A stretch of 64,000 nt of DNA from Microcebus murinus. Its lineage: Eukaryota > Chordata > Mammalia > Primates > Cheirogaleidae. The translations under genes were made by a program, and so were the position numbers. The stretch's first letter is position 1. Each line of letters opens with the position of its first letter. The notes beneath the pieces are model-generated. The model was not told the DNA's origin. It saw nothing but the letters and a program-made list of their open reading frames with translations, and made no database searches. This document shows positions 37,250 to 49,050 of this stretch, piece after piece. Location: contig NC_134120.1 in NCBI RefSeq assembly GCF_040939455.1, forward strand, positions 565,501-629,500, given 5' to 3'.

Positions 37250-38017
37250 CCTTTAACTGAGGCTACGGATTCTCACGGGCATGGGGGTTGGGGCCGGGGG
37301 CCGGCGCTGCCAGGTCCCCAGCTTGCCGTGCGATTCCCGTGGAGCGCCCTTGTAGGCGGCCACGCAGGACGGCAGGGACACGCGGCAGCTGGCGCAGAGA
37401 GGGCTGTGCTGTCCTGTCTTAGAAAACAGGAAGAAGCTCTGCAACAACAGGCCTGCTGTGGGCTGGACTGGAGGCCTGGAGTGAGACCCGGGCCCAGCAC
37501 CGCAGAGAACGCCGACCCCAGCCCGCAGCAGCCCCCGGCCTGACGGAAGCACGTGGCGCATGGACATCGTCACGGCTTGGGAAGCAGAGGGCTTTCTGTC
37601 TTAATGTGGATGCCTGTGTGTTTCTAACCAAGAAAACCTGCCACGAGGCGAGCACAGCGTCTCGGTGACCTGGGTGTCACGGGGCAGCTGGCTCGCACAG
37701 AGACGGTGTCGTCGAAGAGTGGCTTTATGGCTGTGGGCAGGGCGGAGGTTGGAAAGCACCTGCACGCCAGCGGCGCCTCCGGGGAGCACTCACACTGCGC
37801 TGCGATCCCGCCCAGAGACGCTGCCTTTGTTCGGCTTGTCCCTAGTGTGTGTGTGTGAGGGGAACGGATCTTTTTGTGAGGACTCAAGAACACGTGGATT
37901 TCTGCAGGAAGCGACATGTGAGCAGGAAGAGAAGAGGGTGTGAGGCGCAGGGCGGAGGCCTCTGTTGTCCCGAGCGTGGACACCCACCGCCCCCCGGACT
38001 TGGGCAAGCGCAGACGC

Positions 38018-38316
38018 TGCCTCGGAAGCATCTAGACTTTATTACGTCTGGGCAGGAGTGACTCAGCCAGAACACCAAAGAAGGAACTACTGGAACGCTA
38101 GGCAATGGCAGAGGTTGAGCGTTCTTTCAGTTCTCAGGACTCCAGAGCAAGGCGACCCCTTCACAGCAGCAGTGAGAGACTCAGGGCTCATTTGCAATAG
38201 GAACTCGGGCTGCTTCGGAGTGCAAATTATGTTTTGAAAGACAGTAAAAAAGAAAAGCAGGTGAGGCCCCTCCGACAAGGTAGGCCTGGCGCGTCCGTGC
38301 AGGTCAGGAGGCCAGG
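38018..38316 (-). other. ATP9B: ATP9B 3' untranslated region (proximal end inferred)
   Basis: The stretch from the stop codon to just past the first poly(A) signal. It includes a duplicated GGTCAGGAGGCC motif directly after the stop and an A-rich stretch on the plus strand near 38240-38260. The end is inferred from the AATAAA at 38038-38043. Confidence 0.6.
38038..38043 (-). terminator. ATP9B: ATP9B proximal poly(A) signal
   Basis: AATAAA on the minus strand about 275 nt after the stop, followed by a G/T-rich stretch (GGGCGGTGGGTGTCC, minus strand) at the distance expected for a downstream element. Confidence 0.6.
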
Positions 38317-38453
38317 TCAGGAGGCCAGCTTGCAGTAGCTGGGCGGCGACAGCTTGCGCCTCAGGTACTTGAGGACGTAGAGCGGGAGGCAGCTGACCAC
38401 GGTGATGGCCGACACTTTCCACAGGAAGGCCACGGTGGTGATAAAGGCAACAT
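38317..38453 (-). CDS. ATP9B: ATP9B last coding exon (TM10 and C-terminus)
   Basis: This exon opens after acceptor CCAACAG with AT, completing an Asp codon, and encodes [19 protein letters not shown], then the end of TM10 and the basic tail [16 protein letters not shown], stop TGA at 38317-38319. The tail matches the human ATP9B C-terminus as I recall it. ATP9B is a P4-type ATPase-family protein of the trans-Golgi network; the cytosolic tail is short. Phase: the preceding exon ends with one extra G, giving GAT. In human an 11-residue insert (GIGRVSFGAFL) precedes this exon in the main isoform; no 33-nt exon for it was found here. Confidence 0.95.
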
Positions 38454-40783
38454 CTGTTGGCAAAACAGAGGAGAAATGTAGGCGCCGCCCACGGAGGCTC
38501 TGGGCCCTCAAGCACCGCCGCGGCCTGCCTGCCGCGGGACCATCGCCACGCACGCCCCGACCACCTCCGGCGTTCTCCGCTGCAGGCCTGCTTTGCCCGT
38601 GTTGGGCGCAACTGATTCTTTTACTAGAATGAATGAAACTAAAGTATTAGAATGTGACACGGGTGACGATCGGTGTCACCAAATGCCACACAGGGGGCAG
38701 ACAGTGCCTCCTGACAGCCAGCTGGGCTTCGTTAAAGGTGGAGCTGACTTAATCGGGGCCGCAGGCACGAGATGGCGCCTGCCCATCCCGCCTGCGCAGA
38801 GCGCGCAGCCCACGCCCTCCCAGCAGCTGCAAACGGGCCGGACCGTGATCCACGACAGAGCTGTGTTGCCGGCGACTGCGCCAGGTAAACCCCTCATGCG
38901 AAAATGCATGTGAGAAACCTGACGTGCATGTAGCTTGACTCTACATATGGCGGAAAACCTTTGGCATGTTGTTGGAAGATGTAAGCGCTGAGCCGCCGAA
39001 CCCCGACAGTGAAGCGCGGGAGGGCAGGCGTCGCTCCTGGGCCCAGCGGCCGTAAGCATACCACGGGGCTCAGCGAGGGGCCCTCGGGACAACCGAGGCA
39101 GACGAGCCAGCAGCACCTGAGCCCGGGGCGCACCTGCCGCGAGTCACAGATGAGCTGGAGGAAGGCTCTCTTCTTGCGAGTTAAGTGCCTTTATCAATAC
39201 TGCTTTGCTTCGTTTCCACGCTTTTGAAAGCAGCAAGTTCACCTGCCTTCGAGAGCTCCAGAGATGCCCTGCTGCAGCCCCCGAGAGCCGCAGGGAGGGA
39301 GGACAGGGCTGGCAGCGTCACACGCTGCGAGTGCCGAGCTGACGAGGAGAGAAGTACTCTCAGAGGACCGGACACGGCAGGTGCGGTGTGTTTGCGACTG
39401 CGGCTCTGACCCTTGGCTGCGCTGCCTGTTCCCACAGGGCCTCCAGGCGTGGCCCGGACCCCGAGCGGTCAGGGGCAGCTGACGGCGTGGTCTTGCGCTC
39501 CCTGCAGGGCTCAGCCCCAGGCGCCCTGGGAGCGCGGCTCCTGTCACCCGTGCACACTGTGCGAGTGGAGACCTGCAGGGGTGAGCACACGGTGCTCGGG
39601 GTCCACCTGGCACGCCCCACGGTTTTCCTTCCACTGGGGATGTGGAGGGCTGGGAGGGCAGGCAGGGAGGGCACTGCCCCCACCACACTTGCCACAGGCA
39701 GACCCTGTGTGTTCCCAGGAAGTGTCGGGTGCTGGCGGCCCCACACTGCAGCGTTGGCCCTGGGAGACCCAGGCTCGGCCACGCTGGGGAATCGTGAGAG
39801 GCCTGGCCCCGCCCGTCCCATCTGGGCACGGTCCTCTCTTCTCTCCACCCTGGTTTTAACGTCCTTAAGGGAGAAGCCACATGCAGTCTTCGGGCCACGT
39901 CAGCCAGTTGAGGGGTGGCTGGGATGGAGCTCTGACTGACGGCTCTGCATGGGGCGTTCTCAGACTCGGCTGGCCAAGGCGTGAGCTGGGGAAGCGTGAG
40001 CCTGTCTGAGGAAGGAGCGCCAGCAGGGAGAGGGAGGCTCGGGGTGGGGCCCGCACACAGCCAGCTTCGGCTCCGGCAGCTCCCTCCCCTCCAGGGGCGC
40101 AGCGGTGTCAGGTCGGGAGGCTCTTCTGCCTGTTCCTGGGTCTTGAACTCTGAGGAAGAGGAGTCAGGACACCAGACACGGCCGTCTGGGCTGCTGTGAT
40201 GTGGTGACCAAGAGGACGGTGAGGATGCAGCCCCCACGTGCTGGGTGCTCAGCTCTCATCCGGCTGTGTGCTGCCTGCAGTGGGGCGGGGGAGGTATGAG
40301 CAACAGCCCAGCCCTGGGCAACGCGGGCGGATGGATGCTTGAGCACGGTGCCGGCCTCAGGTGCCATGGGAGCCACACGCCTGCACACCGCAACCTCCCT
40401 CTGCCAAGGGTGCAGGGGAGCGGAGAGGAGCATGAGCAGCCGGCGTTGGGCTGGTCCACTCCACACAGCTCCTCCTCCGGTGTGGGCATGGCGGCCTTAG
40501 TCACGAGCAACGGACAGACTGCACAGCTCTTCTGGGAAGACTTCTTGGAAATACACACAACTGTGATATTCTTTAAAAAAGAGCCAAGATGGGGAAAACC
40601 TTAACCTTATAAATGGTTTCGAACAGTTTTATCCTTCCACCAAGCAAGCTTTTGTGCCGTGAAACTTCGTGATGTGGGTTTCACTGTGATCCATAATTTA
40701 ACACAGCGTATTAAGGAACAATAAAACATGTTTAAAAACCACAAATAGATAATGATTCAAAAAAGAATTCCAAGGCAACTTAC
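38454..40783 (-). other. ATP9B: ATP9B last intron
   Basis: A 2.3-kb intron with canonical ends (donor GTAAGT at 40783, acceptor CAG at 38454). I searched it by eye for the 33-nt exon known from human ATP9B and found none. No repeat is recognised; 39200-40550 is GC-rich without coding signature. Confidence 0.7.
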
Positions 40784-40987
40784 CAAAATATTCATTCAGG
40801 AAAAGGAGCGAGGCCACATAGCAGCCCAGACTGAGGAACTCAGCCACGACCATCAGCCAGTGCCACGTGCGGACCGTGAGCGCCACCATGAGCAGCTCGG
40901 TGAGGATGAGCGCGGTGAAGGAGATGGCCACCACGTGCACGAACTCGGACTCGAACAGCAGCAGCGCCCCGTACATGAGGATGCCGC
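40784..40987 (-). CDS. ATP9B: ATP9B exon: TM7 end, TM8 and TM9
   Basis: A 204-nt exon (acceptor TCTTGCAG, donor TATTTTG then GTAAGT). It encodes the end of TM7 ([11 protein letters not shown]), the loop [10 protein letters not shown]8 ([19 protein letters not shown]) and TM9 ([17 protein letters not shown]) ending NEYF. Its length is a multiple of three and phase is kept with both neighbours. Compared with my recollection of human, only conservative changes are seen (for example LLL for LVL). Confidence 0.95.
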
Positions 40988-41641
40988 CTGCAAGACAGGG
41001 CAGGGGCTTCCACACACGCCTCGCAACACACCGCAGCCTCGGCGCACGCCAGGGGCCACAGGAACAGCTCCCTCCCCAAGAACGTCAAAAGCGCGGGACC
41101 ATGTGCACACACTTTATCTGAACTCCAGGGATTAAGCTGGATGAGCCAGGAATAGCAAGCAGAGGCTTACAAAATTCTTAATACCTGGAGGAAAAGCCCA
41201 GCTCTACTTTGATCCGTGTAAATAATCGTGTTTCATGTAGTATGCGTGGTCTCTGTGTTCACTGCACTTCTACCAAGATCCACATGTGTGGAACGCTGGA
41301 CACGGCGGGCAGTGGCTTCTCACAGAACCCACATCTCTCAGCCTTGCTACCACCCAGGAGAGAAAGCCGCTGTGCAGGTGCACAGTGTGGTGAGAGCTCG
41401 CTAACGTTTTTCTGAATTAACATTCACTTAAACACAGGTCAGTTCTCAGGTGACAAGCATTTATATATATATATAAAAATACCAACCCACATCACTGGAA
41501 CCTCAACTTAAGAGAAAAACAGAAAGCAGCATTTCACTCCCCACGGAATTTTAAGCTGGGAATTTAACCCAGAGGCGAGAGCAACACTGCTGAAAGAAAA
41601 CAAGAAGATCTCTAGTGCAGTACCACCAGAGCCTGCCTTAC

Positions 41642-41699
41642 CTTGGTAAACACTGATTAACACCCAGACGAGGAAGGTCTTGAAGGACAAGGATCTTCC
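41642..41699 (-). CDS. ATP9B: ATP9B exon: start of TM7
   Basis: A 58-nt exon with acceptor CTCCCTAG and donor CCAAG then GTAAGG. It encodes GRSLSFKTFLVWVLISVYQ plus one base, the cytosolic approach and first part of TM7. The start is in phase 0, following the LTK end of the preceding exon. Other frames through this segment are shadows. Confidence 0.93.
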
Positions 41700-42414
41700 C
41701 TAGGGAGAGAGGGGGCGGCTTAGTTAACAGAGAACACACGTGACTGAGGCGTCTGCACAAAGCTGGGCAAGAGCGACTCCAGCAGACCCCGGCCCAGCCA
41801 CGAGCCGCCCTGGCCCCGAGCCACCACGGAGCTCGGCAGGGCCCTGGGACACCTGGGCTAGAGGTCACCGTTTTCTTTTGCCCGATCTTCCTAGTAGCCC
41901 AGGAGACAGCGGATATAAACAAACATCTCAATGAACTAGGGGATAAAGACTCTCTTTGTAAAAGTAATTTTGTTAAAAATAATTTCCCTTCACTTCTTTA
42001 TTTCTTGGTAACAAGCATGTGTATGTTTACCTTTTAGTTTCTTCAGATCAAAAAATACAAAAGGTAATAGCTCTTCAGTAAGGACGGCCTACCCTGATTA
42101 AAGTAAAAATCATCATCCCTTAAATCCTTTCTGGGAACGATGTCACATAAACAAATCCCACATCGACAAACATAATGGATTCTTGAGTAACAACTTTTGC
42201 TTTTTAAAACCTTAGACAGGTTTTTAGGGCCGGGCCAGGGCAGAACTCCGGGCTGTGGTCTCGTCTAACACTCCCAAGGACAGGACTCCCAAGGATTAGG
42301 GCTCCGTTGTAATCCCAGACGGAGACTGAGTCACTAGTCACCTGCACCCACTTGTTGGTGCTAAAGATTTGCTAACCATGATGCAAGCGTTGACAGAAAA
42401 ACCAAATTCTGCCA

Positions 42415-42790
42415 AAATACTTAAAGAGGTTTATTCTGAGCCAAACATGTGCGGCCATGGCCTGGGGCACGATCTCCCGAGGCAGCAGGCAACAGTCTGG
42501 TTCACGCTGTGGAGACAGGAACCGAAGGTGAAACCATAAACCAGCACGTGGGAGGTTCAGCCCAAAAAGGTGGGAAATCTCAAAGCAGGGCTTGCAGTCA
42601 CAGGTGGGTTTTGGGAACTGTTCAGTTGGCAGCTGGTTGAACGTTCTGCTTTGTCTGCAGACTGGAAGTCAGCAGGAAGGAGTGCCCGAGTCCAGACGGG
42701 GCTGCTACGACGAGGGTCCTCTGCCAGGTGGTGCATTCCAGAGTCGGTCTGGACAGTGAGCTGCTTTGCACGTGGCTAATAAAAACCCAT
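42415..42790. repeat. Interspersed repeat, probably LTR-derived
   Basis: The order of short words (AGAGGTTTATTCTGAGCCAA, CATGGCCTGGGGCACGATCT, CTCAAAGCAGGGCTTGCAGT, TTGGCAGCTGGTTGAACG) resembles a dispersed primate repeat that I associate with endogenous retroviral LTRs. I cannot name the family or orientation, and no retroviral coding sequence is present. Confidence 0.35.
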
Positions 42791-43712
42791 TAATGAGAGT
42801 TTACGGTTTGTAGGGCGCGACTCACCAGGCCTTTAGGAATTTAGGGAAGAGAACAAAAAGGTCAGAGTTCAGTCCTCCTGTGTCGGGACAAGCCAGTGGA
42901 GACACCACCAGCACCTGCCCTTCCACAGACCTTCCTGGGGACCGGCAGCATCAGGTGGGCAGAGCCGACACTGTTTTCGTTCACAGACGAAGAAACGTGC
43001 GGAGTTCGGTGATCTCCTCCAGTCCGCGCTGCAGGCTGGTGGGGCTGAGGGCTCAGCCGATCAGAGTCCACAGTGCCGCCTTCCGTCTGGGGCTTCCCCT
43101 CCCACGGGAGTCTCGTGAGGACATGGACAGGCAGGTCTCAGAGCCTCAGAGTCACCAAGTGACTCAAAGAGGAACAGGGAGCTTCCTGGAAGCTCGGCGA
43201 CACCAGGAGGCACCGCAGGGACAAGTGAGGACGGCGCTGCAGCGCGAGGCTGATCTGCATCCGCTCTGCCTGCAGTCGCTGAGGACGCCTGACAGCTCCC
43301 AGCCCACAGAGAGGGCGGTGCACTGAGCTGAGCACGGACTACAACTCACGGAGGACAAGACCGCAGCTTTACAAACATGGGTCCACCCGAGGAAGAATGA
43401 AAATCCTCCCAGCTCTGTTCTTTTTATAACCGTTTCCTAGGAGGCAACTTCAGACTTGAGGGAAAGCTCTAAGAGCAGGATGTGCTCCCACACGTGACGG
43501 TGGCCTCGCCAGGCTGGTGTTTCACATGAGCGCAGGACACGAGACATTCCATGGGTGCCTCCCAGACATGCCAGCCGGGTGCCCCGATTCTCTCCAGTGC
43601 CCTTTACTGTCCCTGGCCCCACACGCAGCCTCCAGACCCGGCCAGCCCTCCCCTTCCACCCCTAACGCGCTAGGTGCCTCTCAAACCACCTATGCGTGAT
43701 GCAGATGCCCAC

Positions 43713-43855
43713 GGTAACCCGAACCCTAACTCTAGCTCAAAACCCTAACCCTAACCCTAGCTCTGCCCTTAGCCTTAAACCTAACCCTAACACGAAACCC
43801 TAACTCTAACCCTAGCCCTAGTGTGAAACCCAAAACCTAACCCTAACACTAGGGT
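43713..43855 (+). repeat. Degenerate interstitial telomeric repeat (CCCTAA)n
   Basis: About 140 bp of CCCTAA-related sequence on the plus strand. Perfect stretches such as AACCCTAACCCTAACCCTAG alternate with variants (ACCCGAACCCTAACTCTAG, CACGAAACCCTAACTCTAAC). It is the vertebrate telomere motif inside an ATP9B intron. In human this locus lies within roughly the last 1-2 Mb of 18q, so a relation to subtelomere history is plausible but unproven. Confidence 0.92.
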
Positions 43856-46003
43856 CTTCCACGAGGAGACACTGGACGTGCCCCACAGGGCTCCAGTTGG
43901 GGCCGCGGCATCCTCGTGTCTCATCACAGGGGACACGGACTGCGGTCCCTGGTCAAGCTGGCGTCTGCTGGGTGTCTCCGTGTCAAGCCCTCACACATTT
44001 GTCCCTTTGTAACTGATGGGTGTCTTGGGAAGACACTTTCAGACGGTGCAAATATCCAGTTTTTCTCCCAACTGCCCACTAAGCTGTGTGCGCCGGGGGT
44101 CCCGCTGCAGCAGGTCCTGCCGTGGTCTCTGCTTCCTGCCCCACTCTCTTCACACGCACAGCTGGGCCTCTTCCGTGAGGAGGGTCTGCTCTGTCACACA
44201 TGTGAAGTATGGACTGGCTGGTACTTTATCCCTGGCCACAATGCGATGAGCTTGTTTACTTTCCTGCTCCATCTGGGCCGCTGGGAGCTCTTTCTGGTCC
44301 CTCCCTGGGCCGCTGTGACACGACCCCACCATCGTCATCACCCTGCAAGGTTCTCTGGGCTCCTCTTGTTCCTTCCCTGCCCTGGCCCTGGGTGCAGCGT
44401 GGTCCAGGCTCTCCTGTGACTGCTGCTATGGGCACTTGCTTCCAGTCAGCTGTGGGCTGTTGTGGGAGACGCATTCACCGCGCCACACTCACATGCTGCC
44501 GCATCTGTCTCATACAAACTGCGAGCCCAAACTGATAGCCAACCCCTTATTTCTCACGTCTGATTCCAACGGCGAGAAACAGGTTCTCATTAGCCACGTG
44601 CACGCACCTGTTCAGCCAGAGCACACACAGCGTCTCACCTGGCGAGACCCAGAACCCAGAGAGAGTGAAGCTGAATGTTCAAATCAAAGCAGAATCCGAC
44701 CTTCGAAAGGACACCACCAACATAGCATCGTTGCCAGTGGACCACTTCTACAAGGAATGAACGCCGTGTGGTTTTAGAACAAAGGGGGAAGCTTGTCTCT
44801 CTGTCTACCCCATCTGTCCACTCCCTACCCATTTACCCGACACCCAGTGAACAGACGGCCTGGCCGAGCGGCATCTGGCCGTGGAGACAGAGCCGTGAAC
44901 ACGTCTGTACCTGGGACTGGCTTACCTCACCAGAACAGTGGCCAGACCTGTGGCACGTGGGTTATTTACACGTTTAGACTAATAAGCCTGGTTCCTGAGC
45001 ACAGATAAAACAGGATATTTTATCTCACAGTTCAGCACTTTCCCCTCTCTTGTGCAGGGCATGTGCTCTCCCTCCTTGGTGGCCCCAAAGGTGTTTTATA
45101 TGTTCACCGTGACCCCAGATTTGTGATGCGGATCCACTGGACAATGGCTGGCGTCTGTCCGAGGTTTATCTCATGCCGCTGTCCTGGGTCGCCGACTAAC
45201 GCCACCCGCCCTCATGATGGCGCTTCTGCCCCCAGTCCCCACAGCCCACACTGGCAGCTGTGAGACTCTCCACCTGCCTTCTTACACTGCTACGCTGTGA
45301 AAATACACTTCCATGAAAGATAAACAAGACCTCCTTTAGGAATATTTCAGCCTTAACAGAGCACAGTTTTAAACCAAACGAGTGGGTCCTTTGCAGTTTC
45401 AGGTTAAGGCAGTTTCCGGGGGTGGGTTTTCCCTTAGGAGCATTGAGGCCAGACCTGCTGACACACGCGGGTCTCAGTGCAGAAACGCCTCGCCGAGCGT
45501 CTCTCGATCCACAGCTGCAGAAACTCTGCAGAGTGTGGACACCTCGTTCAATGCATCCGACTCCCAGCTGTGGGGCGCCCCATCCTGCGGCCAATGCACA
45601 GGAAGCTGCCCGCACAGCAGGTGCGATGGGGCTGGTGGAGCCTCAGCCAGCGAGTGCCTCCACACAGAGGTGGGACTTGGCTCTTCCCAGACACCTGGGA
45701 AGCTCGGTGGTCTGTTTGCCAAGTTCAAACAAGTTCCATGAATGGTTCAGAGAATCCTTAAAAATTCTACATTTATGTGTGATATTAGAGCTTTATTGCA
45801 AACATGAGAAATTTTTTTTCCCTGGGATGTTTTCCTCTTTTTGAAGTTTAACTCAAAGGGAACAATGTCAAAATAATTAGGAGACATAAGAAAATGTGGA
45901 AGGACAGAGAAGGATTACTGAGAAGATGCTTGGAAATGCCTCCCGTGGGCCTTTCCCCCTCCCGCGTGCCCAGAGCGTGTGCTCACTGGGCACCTGGCCG
46001 TAC

Positions 46004-46112
46004 CTTGGTGAGGTCTTTGTACAGCTCCGGGTACAGCAGGGCCATCTCCGGCTTCACATCTTGATCCAGCACCAGGGAGAACACGGGGAACATGGTGTAC
46101 ACCGTTGCGTAC
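46004..46112 (-). CDS. ATP9B: ATP9B exon: TM6 and following loop
   Basis: A 109-nt exon (acceptor CTCTAAG, donor CACCAAG then GTACGG). It encodes [19 protein letters not shown] (end of TM6), then [17 protein letters not shown], the luminal/cytosolic connecting segment before TM7. The first G completes a Gly codon from the previous exon. The sequence is nearly the same as the human protein as recalled. Confidence 0.95.
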
Positions 46113-46329
46113 CTTAGAGATCAGGGAAAGAGTGCGTCTGAAAACCGTCATGATACAACTATGAACACACCTCTGAAGTCAGAAGTCTACATTTTAGAAA
46201 CAAAAAAACCCAGAAAAACCAAAAGAACAAGTTGGCAACCAAGTGAGATTACTCCTAAAAACTGAATATTTATCCTGCAGCACAATAACATGTTCTATAA
46301 CCACAAATGCTTCGAGGCAGTGGAATCAC

Positions 46330-46935
46330 GGAAACATTTTTTATTAAACTTTTTATGTTGAGACTGTCGTAACCTCACACCCAGTTGTCAGAAACAGCAG
46401 AGCTGTCCCTTGGTCCCTTTACCCAGCTCCCCTGAAGGAACATCTTAGAAACCGAGCACAACCACCCCTCCGTACTGACGCCACAGTCCGCAACGCACCC
46501 TCCCACCAACAGCCTCCTCCCGGCTCCCGCAACCAGGTTGTCTGTTCATCTTTATGATTTCTGTACTTTAAAGAACATTGTATCAATGGAATTACATCGT
46601 AGGTAACCTGTGGGGATTGGATTTTCTCACTCAGCGTGATGCTCTGAGATTCACCCAGGTTTCTGCTGTACCAGCAGCTCATTCCCTTACATTTCTGAGC
46701 AGTACTTCATGGGGTATGAATGAACCCTATTTTACTTAGCCATTCATTCATTCACTGACATACATCTGGGACAGTCCCAGTTTGTAATTATTACAAATAA
46801 AATTACTATTAACATTCACGGCACAGATTTTTCGAAGTTGTCATTTATTTTGGGCGGGAGTGCCAACTGGGACCTGTAACCACTGGGTCACATGGGAGCA
46901 GCATGTTCAGTTTTTTTAAGGAACTGCCAGAATGT
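46330..46935 (-). repeat. Old L1 3'-region fragment, antisense
   Basis: Plus-strand words GATTTTCTCACTCAGCGTGA, TGATGCTCTGAGATTCACCC, CATTCATTCATTCACTGACA and CACTGGGTCACATGGGAGCA follow the order of the reverse complement of an L1M 3' region. It is diverged and has no intact frame. Boundaries are approximate. Confidence 0.6.
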
Positions 46936-47279
46936 TTTTCAGATGTTAGGATTTACGTCCCTGCTAGCAATATGAGAGACACGCACCTTCCCGGGCTCAC
47001 CTGCCACCCACATATCTCCCGGGCAAAACACCTCTTCGTGATTCTGTTCCCTAACTGGACCGCTCTTCCCACACTGCTGGACACGCGGCCACTTCCCTCC
47101 AGCTCCCAGGACCCCGCACGGGCAGTGCTGTGTCGAGGAGGCTGTTCCTGTGCACTCGGTCCCCTCCAGCCGGTGGTTTCTGGGAAGACCCATTTGCCGC
47201 ACGGACGGCTCCCCTCACAGCCTGCCTATTCTCACCTGCCGCCAAGGTGCTTCCTTGTCTCTTTCTCTTCAATGTGGTT

Positions 47280-47870
47280 GTGATGTGCCTGTGTGTGGAC
47301 TCCTTTGAGTTTATCCCGTTTGGGGTTTGCTCACCTCTTCAATCTGTAGGTTTATGTCCTCTGCCAAGTTTGGGAAATTCTCAGCCATTACGACTTCGAG
47401 TAATTTTGGCCCCGCCCCTACTCCTTTGGGACACAGCAAGGACGACGGGTTCTGTGTGACCGTCCCACACGTCCTGGAGGCCCTGGCCGTTCCTGTGAGG
47501 TCTGTCTTCCCTCTGCCGTTCACCTGGGCGCTCCTGCCCTCCAGCTCCCTGAGTCCCTTCTCTGCCCCCACCTGCTGTTGAGCCCGTTCACTGCATTTCT
47601 TGTCTCGGTTATCTTTCATTTCTAAAATTTCCATTTGGTTCTCCTCTATATTTTCCATTTGTTGAGATGTTCTACTCTTTCCTTTGTTCCAAGCGTGTTC
47701 AAACTGCTCACTGAAATATTTTCACAGCTGCTTCGCAACCTTTGTCAGAAAACCCTGACATATGTGCCATCTCAGGGCCAGCTTCTATGGCGTGCCGCTT
47801 ACATTCACTCTGGGGCTTTCCTGGTCCTTGGCATGCCAAGGGACCGGAAACCTGGACATTCTGGTATCAT
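47280..47870 (-). repeat. Old L1 (HAL1/L1M-like) fragment, antisense
   Basis: Landmarks GAGTTTATCCCGTTTGGGGT, CAATCTGTAGGTTTATGTCC and TGGGAAATTCTCAGCCATTA match the same L1 segment seen at 27.3-27.4 kb, showing two copies of one old family in the same orientation. Boundaries are approximate. Confidence 0.65.
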
Positions 47871-48399
47871 GCAGACCTCTAGGTTTGCCTAGGTGCCCGA
47901 CACTGCTGGGGGGGGGGACTACTGTACTGCGGGGAGGGACAGGTGTTCAGGCTCCTGGGGGCCCCCAAGGACACAGGGTACTCACTACTGCCTGGGGAGG
48001 AGTCCCGGCTCCCCACCCAATCACCCTGGGGTGTCGTTACAGGATCAGCCAGAAGTCCAGGCTCTCCAAATCCCAGGTTCAGCATGCGAGGCCACATAGT
48101 CACCGGCTGGTGAGTCACTGGCCCACAAGGCAGGCTCCTGTGCAGCCACATGTCTGTGCAGCGGACGGATGGGAAAGATGAACATCTCTAGCTTGTCAAC
48201 CTTAAAGACAAATCATCGCCACCCTCATCGTTCCACCCTTGAGGTATGGTTTTCAGTGTGACTTTGTTGAGTCTGATGAGTGTCCTGTAGCTCAGAAGAC
48301 GGCCCTGTGCCCGGCCAGGCGGGAATCAGTCTGTCTCCTGCTGTCACCAGGAGGGTGCTGTCCCCAAAGTCCCGTGCAGATGAGACGGCAGAGCATGCA

Positions 48400-49050
48400 C
48401 TCACCTGTGTCCAGCTGCTTTCTCTGTCCTAGTGGGTGGTGCTTCATTGCATGCCACCAGCCACTGTCCTTCCCCTGCCAGCTGAGGGACATTTGGACTT
48501 TTCCAGGCTTTGGTCATCACAAATACAGCTACGGAAGTTCCCGTGCAAGTGTGTGTGTGGACGTGGTATTTTCACTTCTCCTGCGTGAACACCCAGGAGG
48601 AGGACTGTTGGGTTGCAAGGTAAGTGCATGTTTGATTTTGTGAGAACCACCATGTGGTCTGCTGGGGCAGTCTGCACCTGGTGTGTTCCCAGCAGGTAGA
48701 GCCTGAGCTGCCCCACACCTGCTGGCCCCTGACGGTCGTCTCTACAGCCGGCTGTGCCGTAGAGTCTCGCTGTGGTTTGTGTGTTTCCCGATCACCAATG
48801 ATGTTGAATACATTTTCTTGTGCTTCTTGGCCATTGTTATATTTCTTTTCTGAAGTATGTTCACACCTTTAACCTTTTTAAGAATACTGAGTTGTATATC
48901 TCCTTATCATTGGGTGGAAGATGATTGAAAATTCCAGACACAAACCTTTTGTTGGATATACGTGGAGGAAGTGTTCCCTCCCTATCTGCCTTCATAGCTG
49001 ATGGCTGCTGTCTTTGGAAGAGCAAACACTGACTTCTGATGAAGGCCACT
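48400..49050 (-). repeat. Old L1 3'-region fragment, antisense
   Basis: Words such as GCTGAGGGACATTTGGACTT, CATCACAAATACAGCTACGG, GTTGGGTTGCAAGGTAAGTG and CTTTTGTTGGATATACG parallel the reverse complement of an L1M 3' region and overlap in content with the 46330-46935 fragment, so they are separate insertions or a rearranged element. Confidence 0.6.

Larger units (their letters stand above)
22731..38017. other. Intergenic region between NFATC1 and the ATP9B 3' end
   Basis: This is about 15 kb without a recognisable gene. It begins as the upstream CpG island (to about 24430). 24430-25950 is mixed-composition DNA without a clear repeat. 26030-28190 is an old L1. 28200-31090 and 31400-33120 are GC-rich with no repeat or family signature. 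33120-34230 is the G-rich minisatellite. 34240-37240 is GC-rich and featureless apart from two AT-richer patches near 35820-36120 and 37200. Open frames up to a few hundred codons occur on both strands but lack conserved motifs and splice structure. Confidence 0.7.
41700..46003 (-). other. ATP9B: ATP9B intron with telomere-like block
   Basis: A 4.3-kb intron. It contains a possible LTR-derived segment (42415-42790) and the CCCTAA-like block at 43713. 44000-45900 shows no gene or clear repeat; a fragment near 44835-44905 resembles a diverged L2 end. Open frames here have no recognisable family. Confidence 0.7.
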
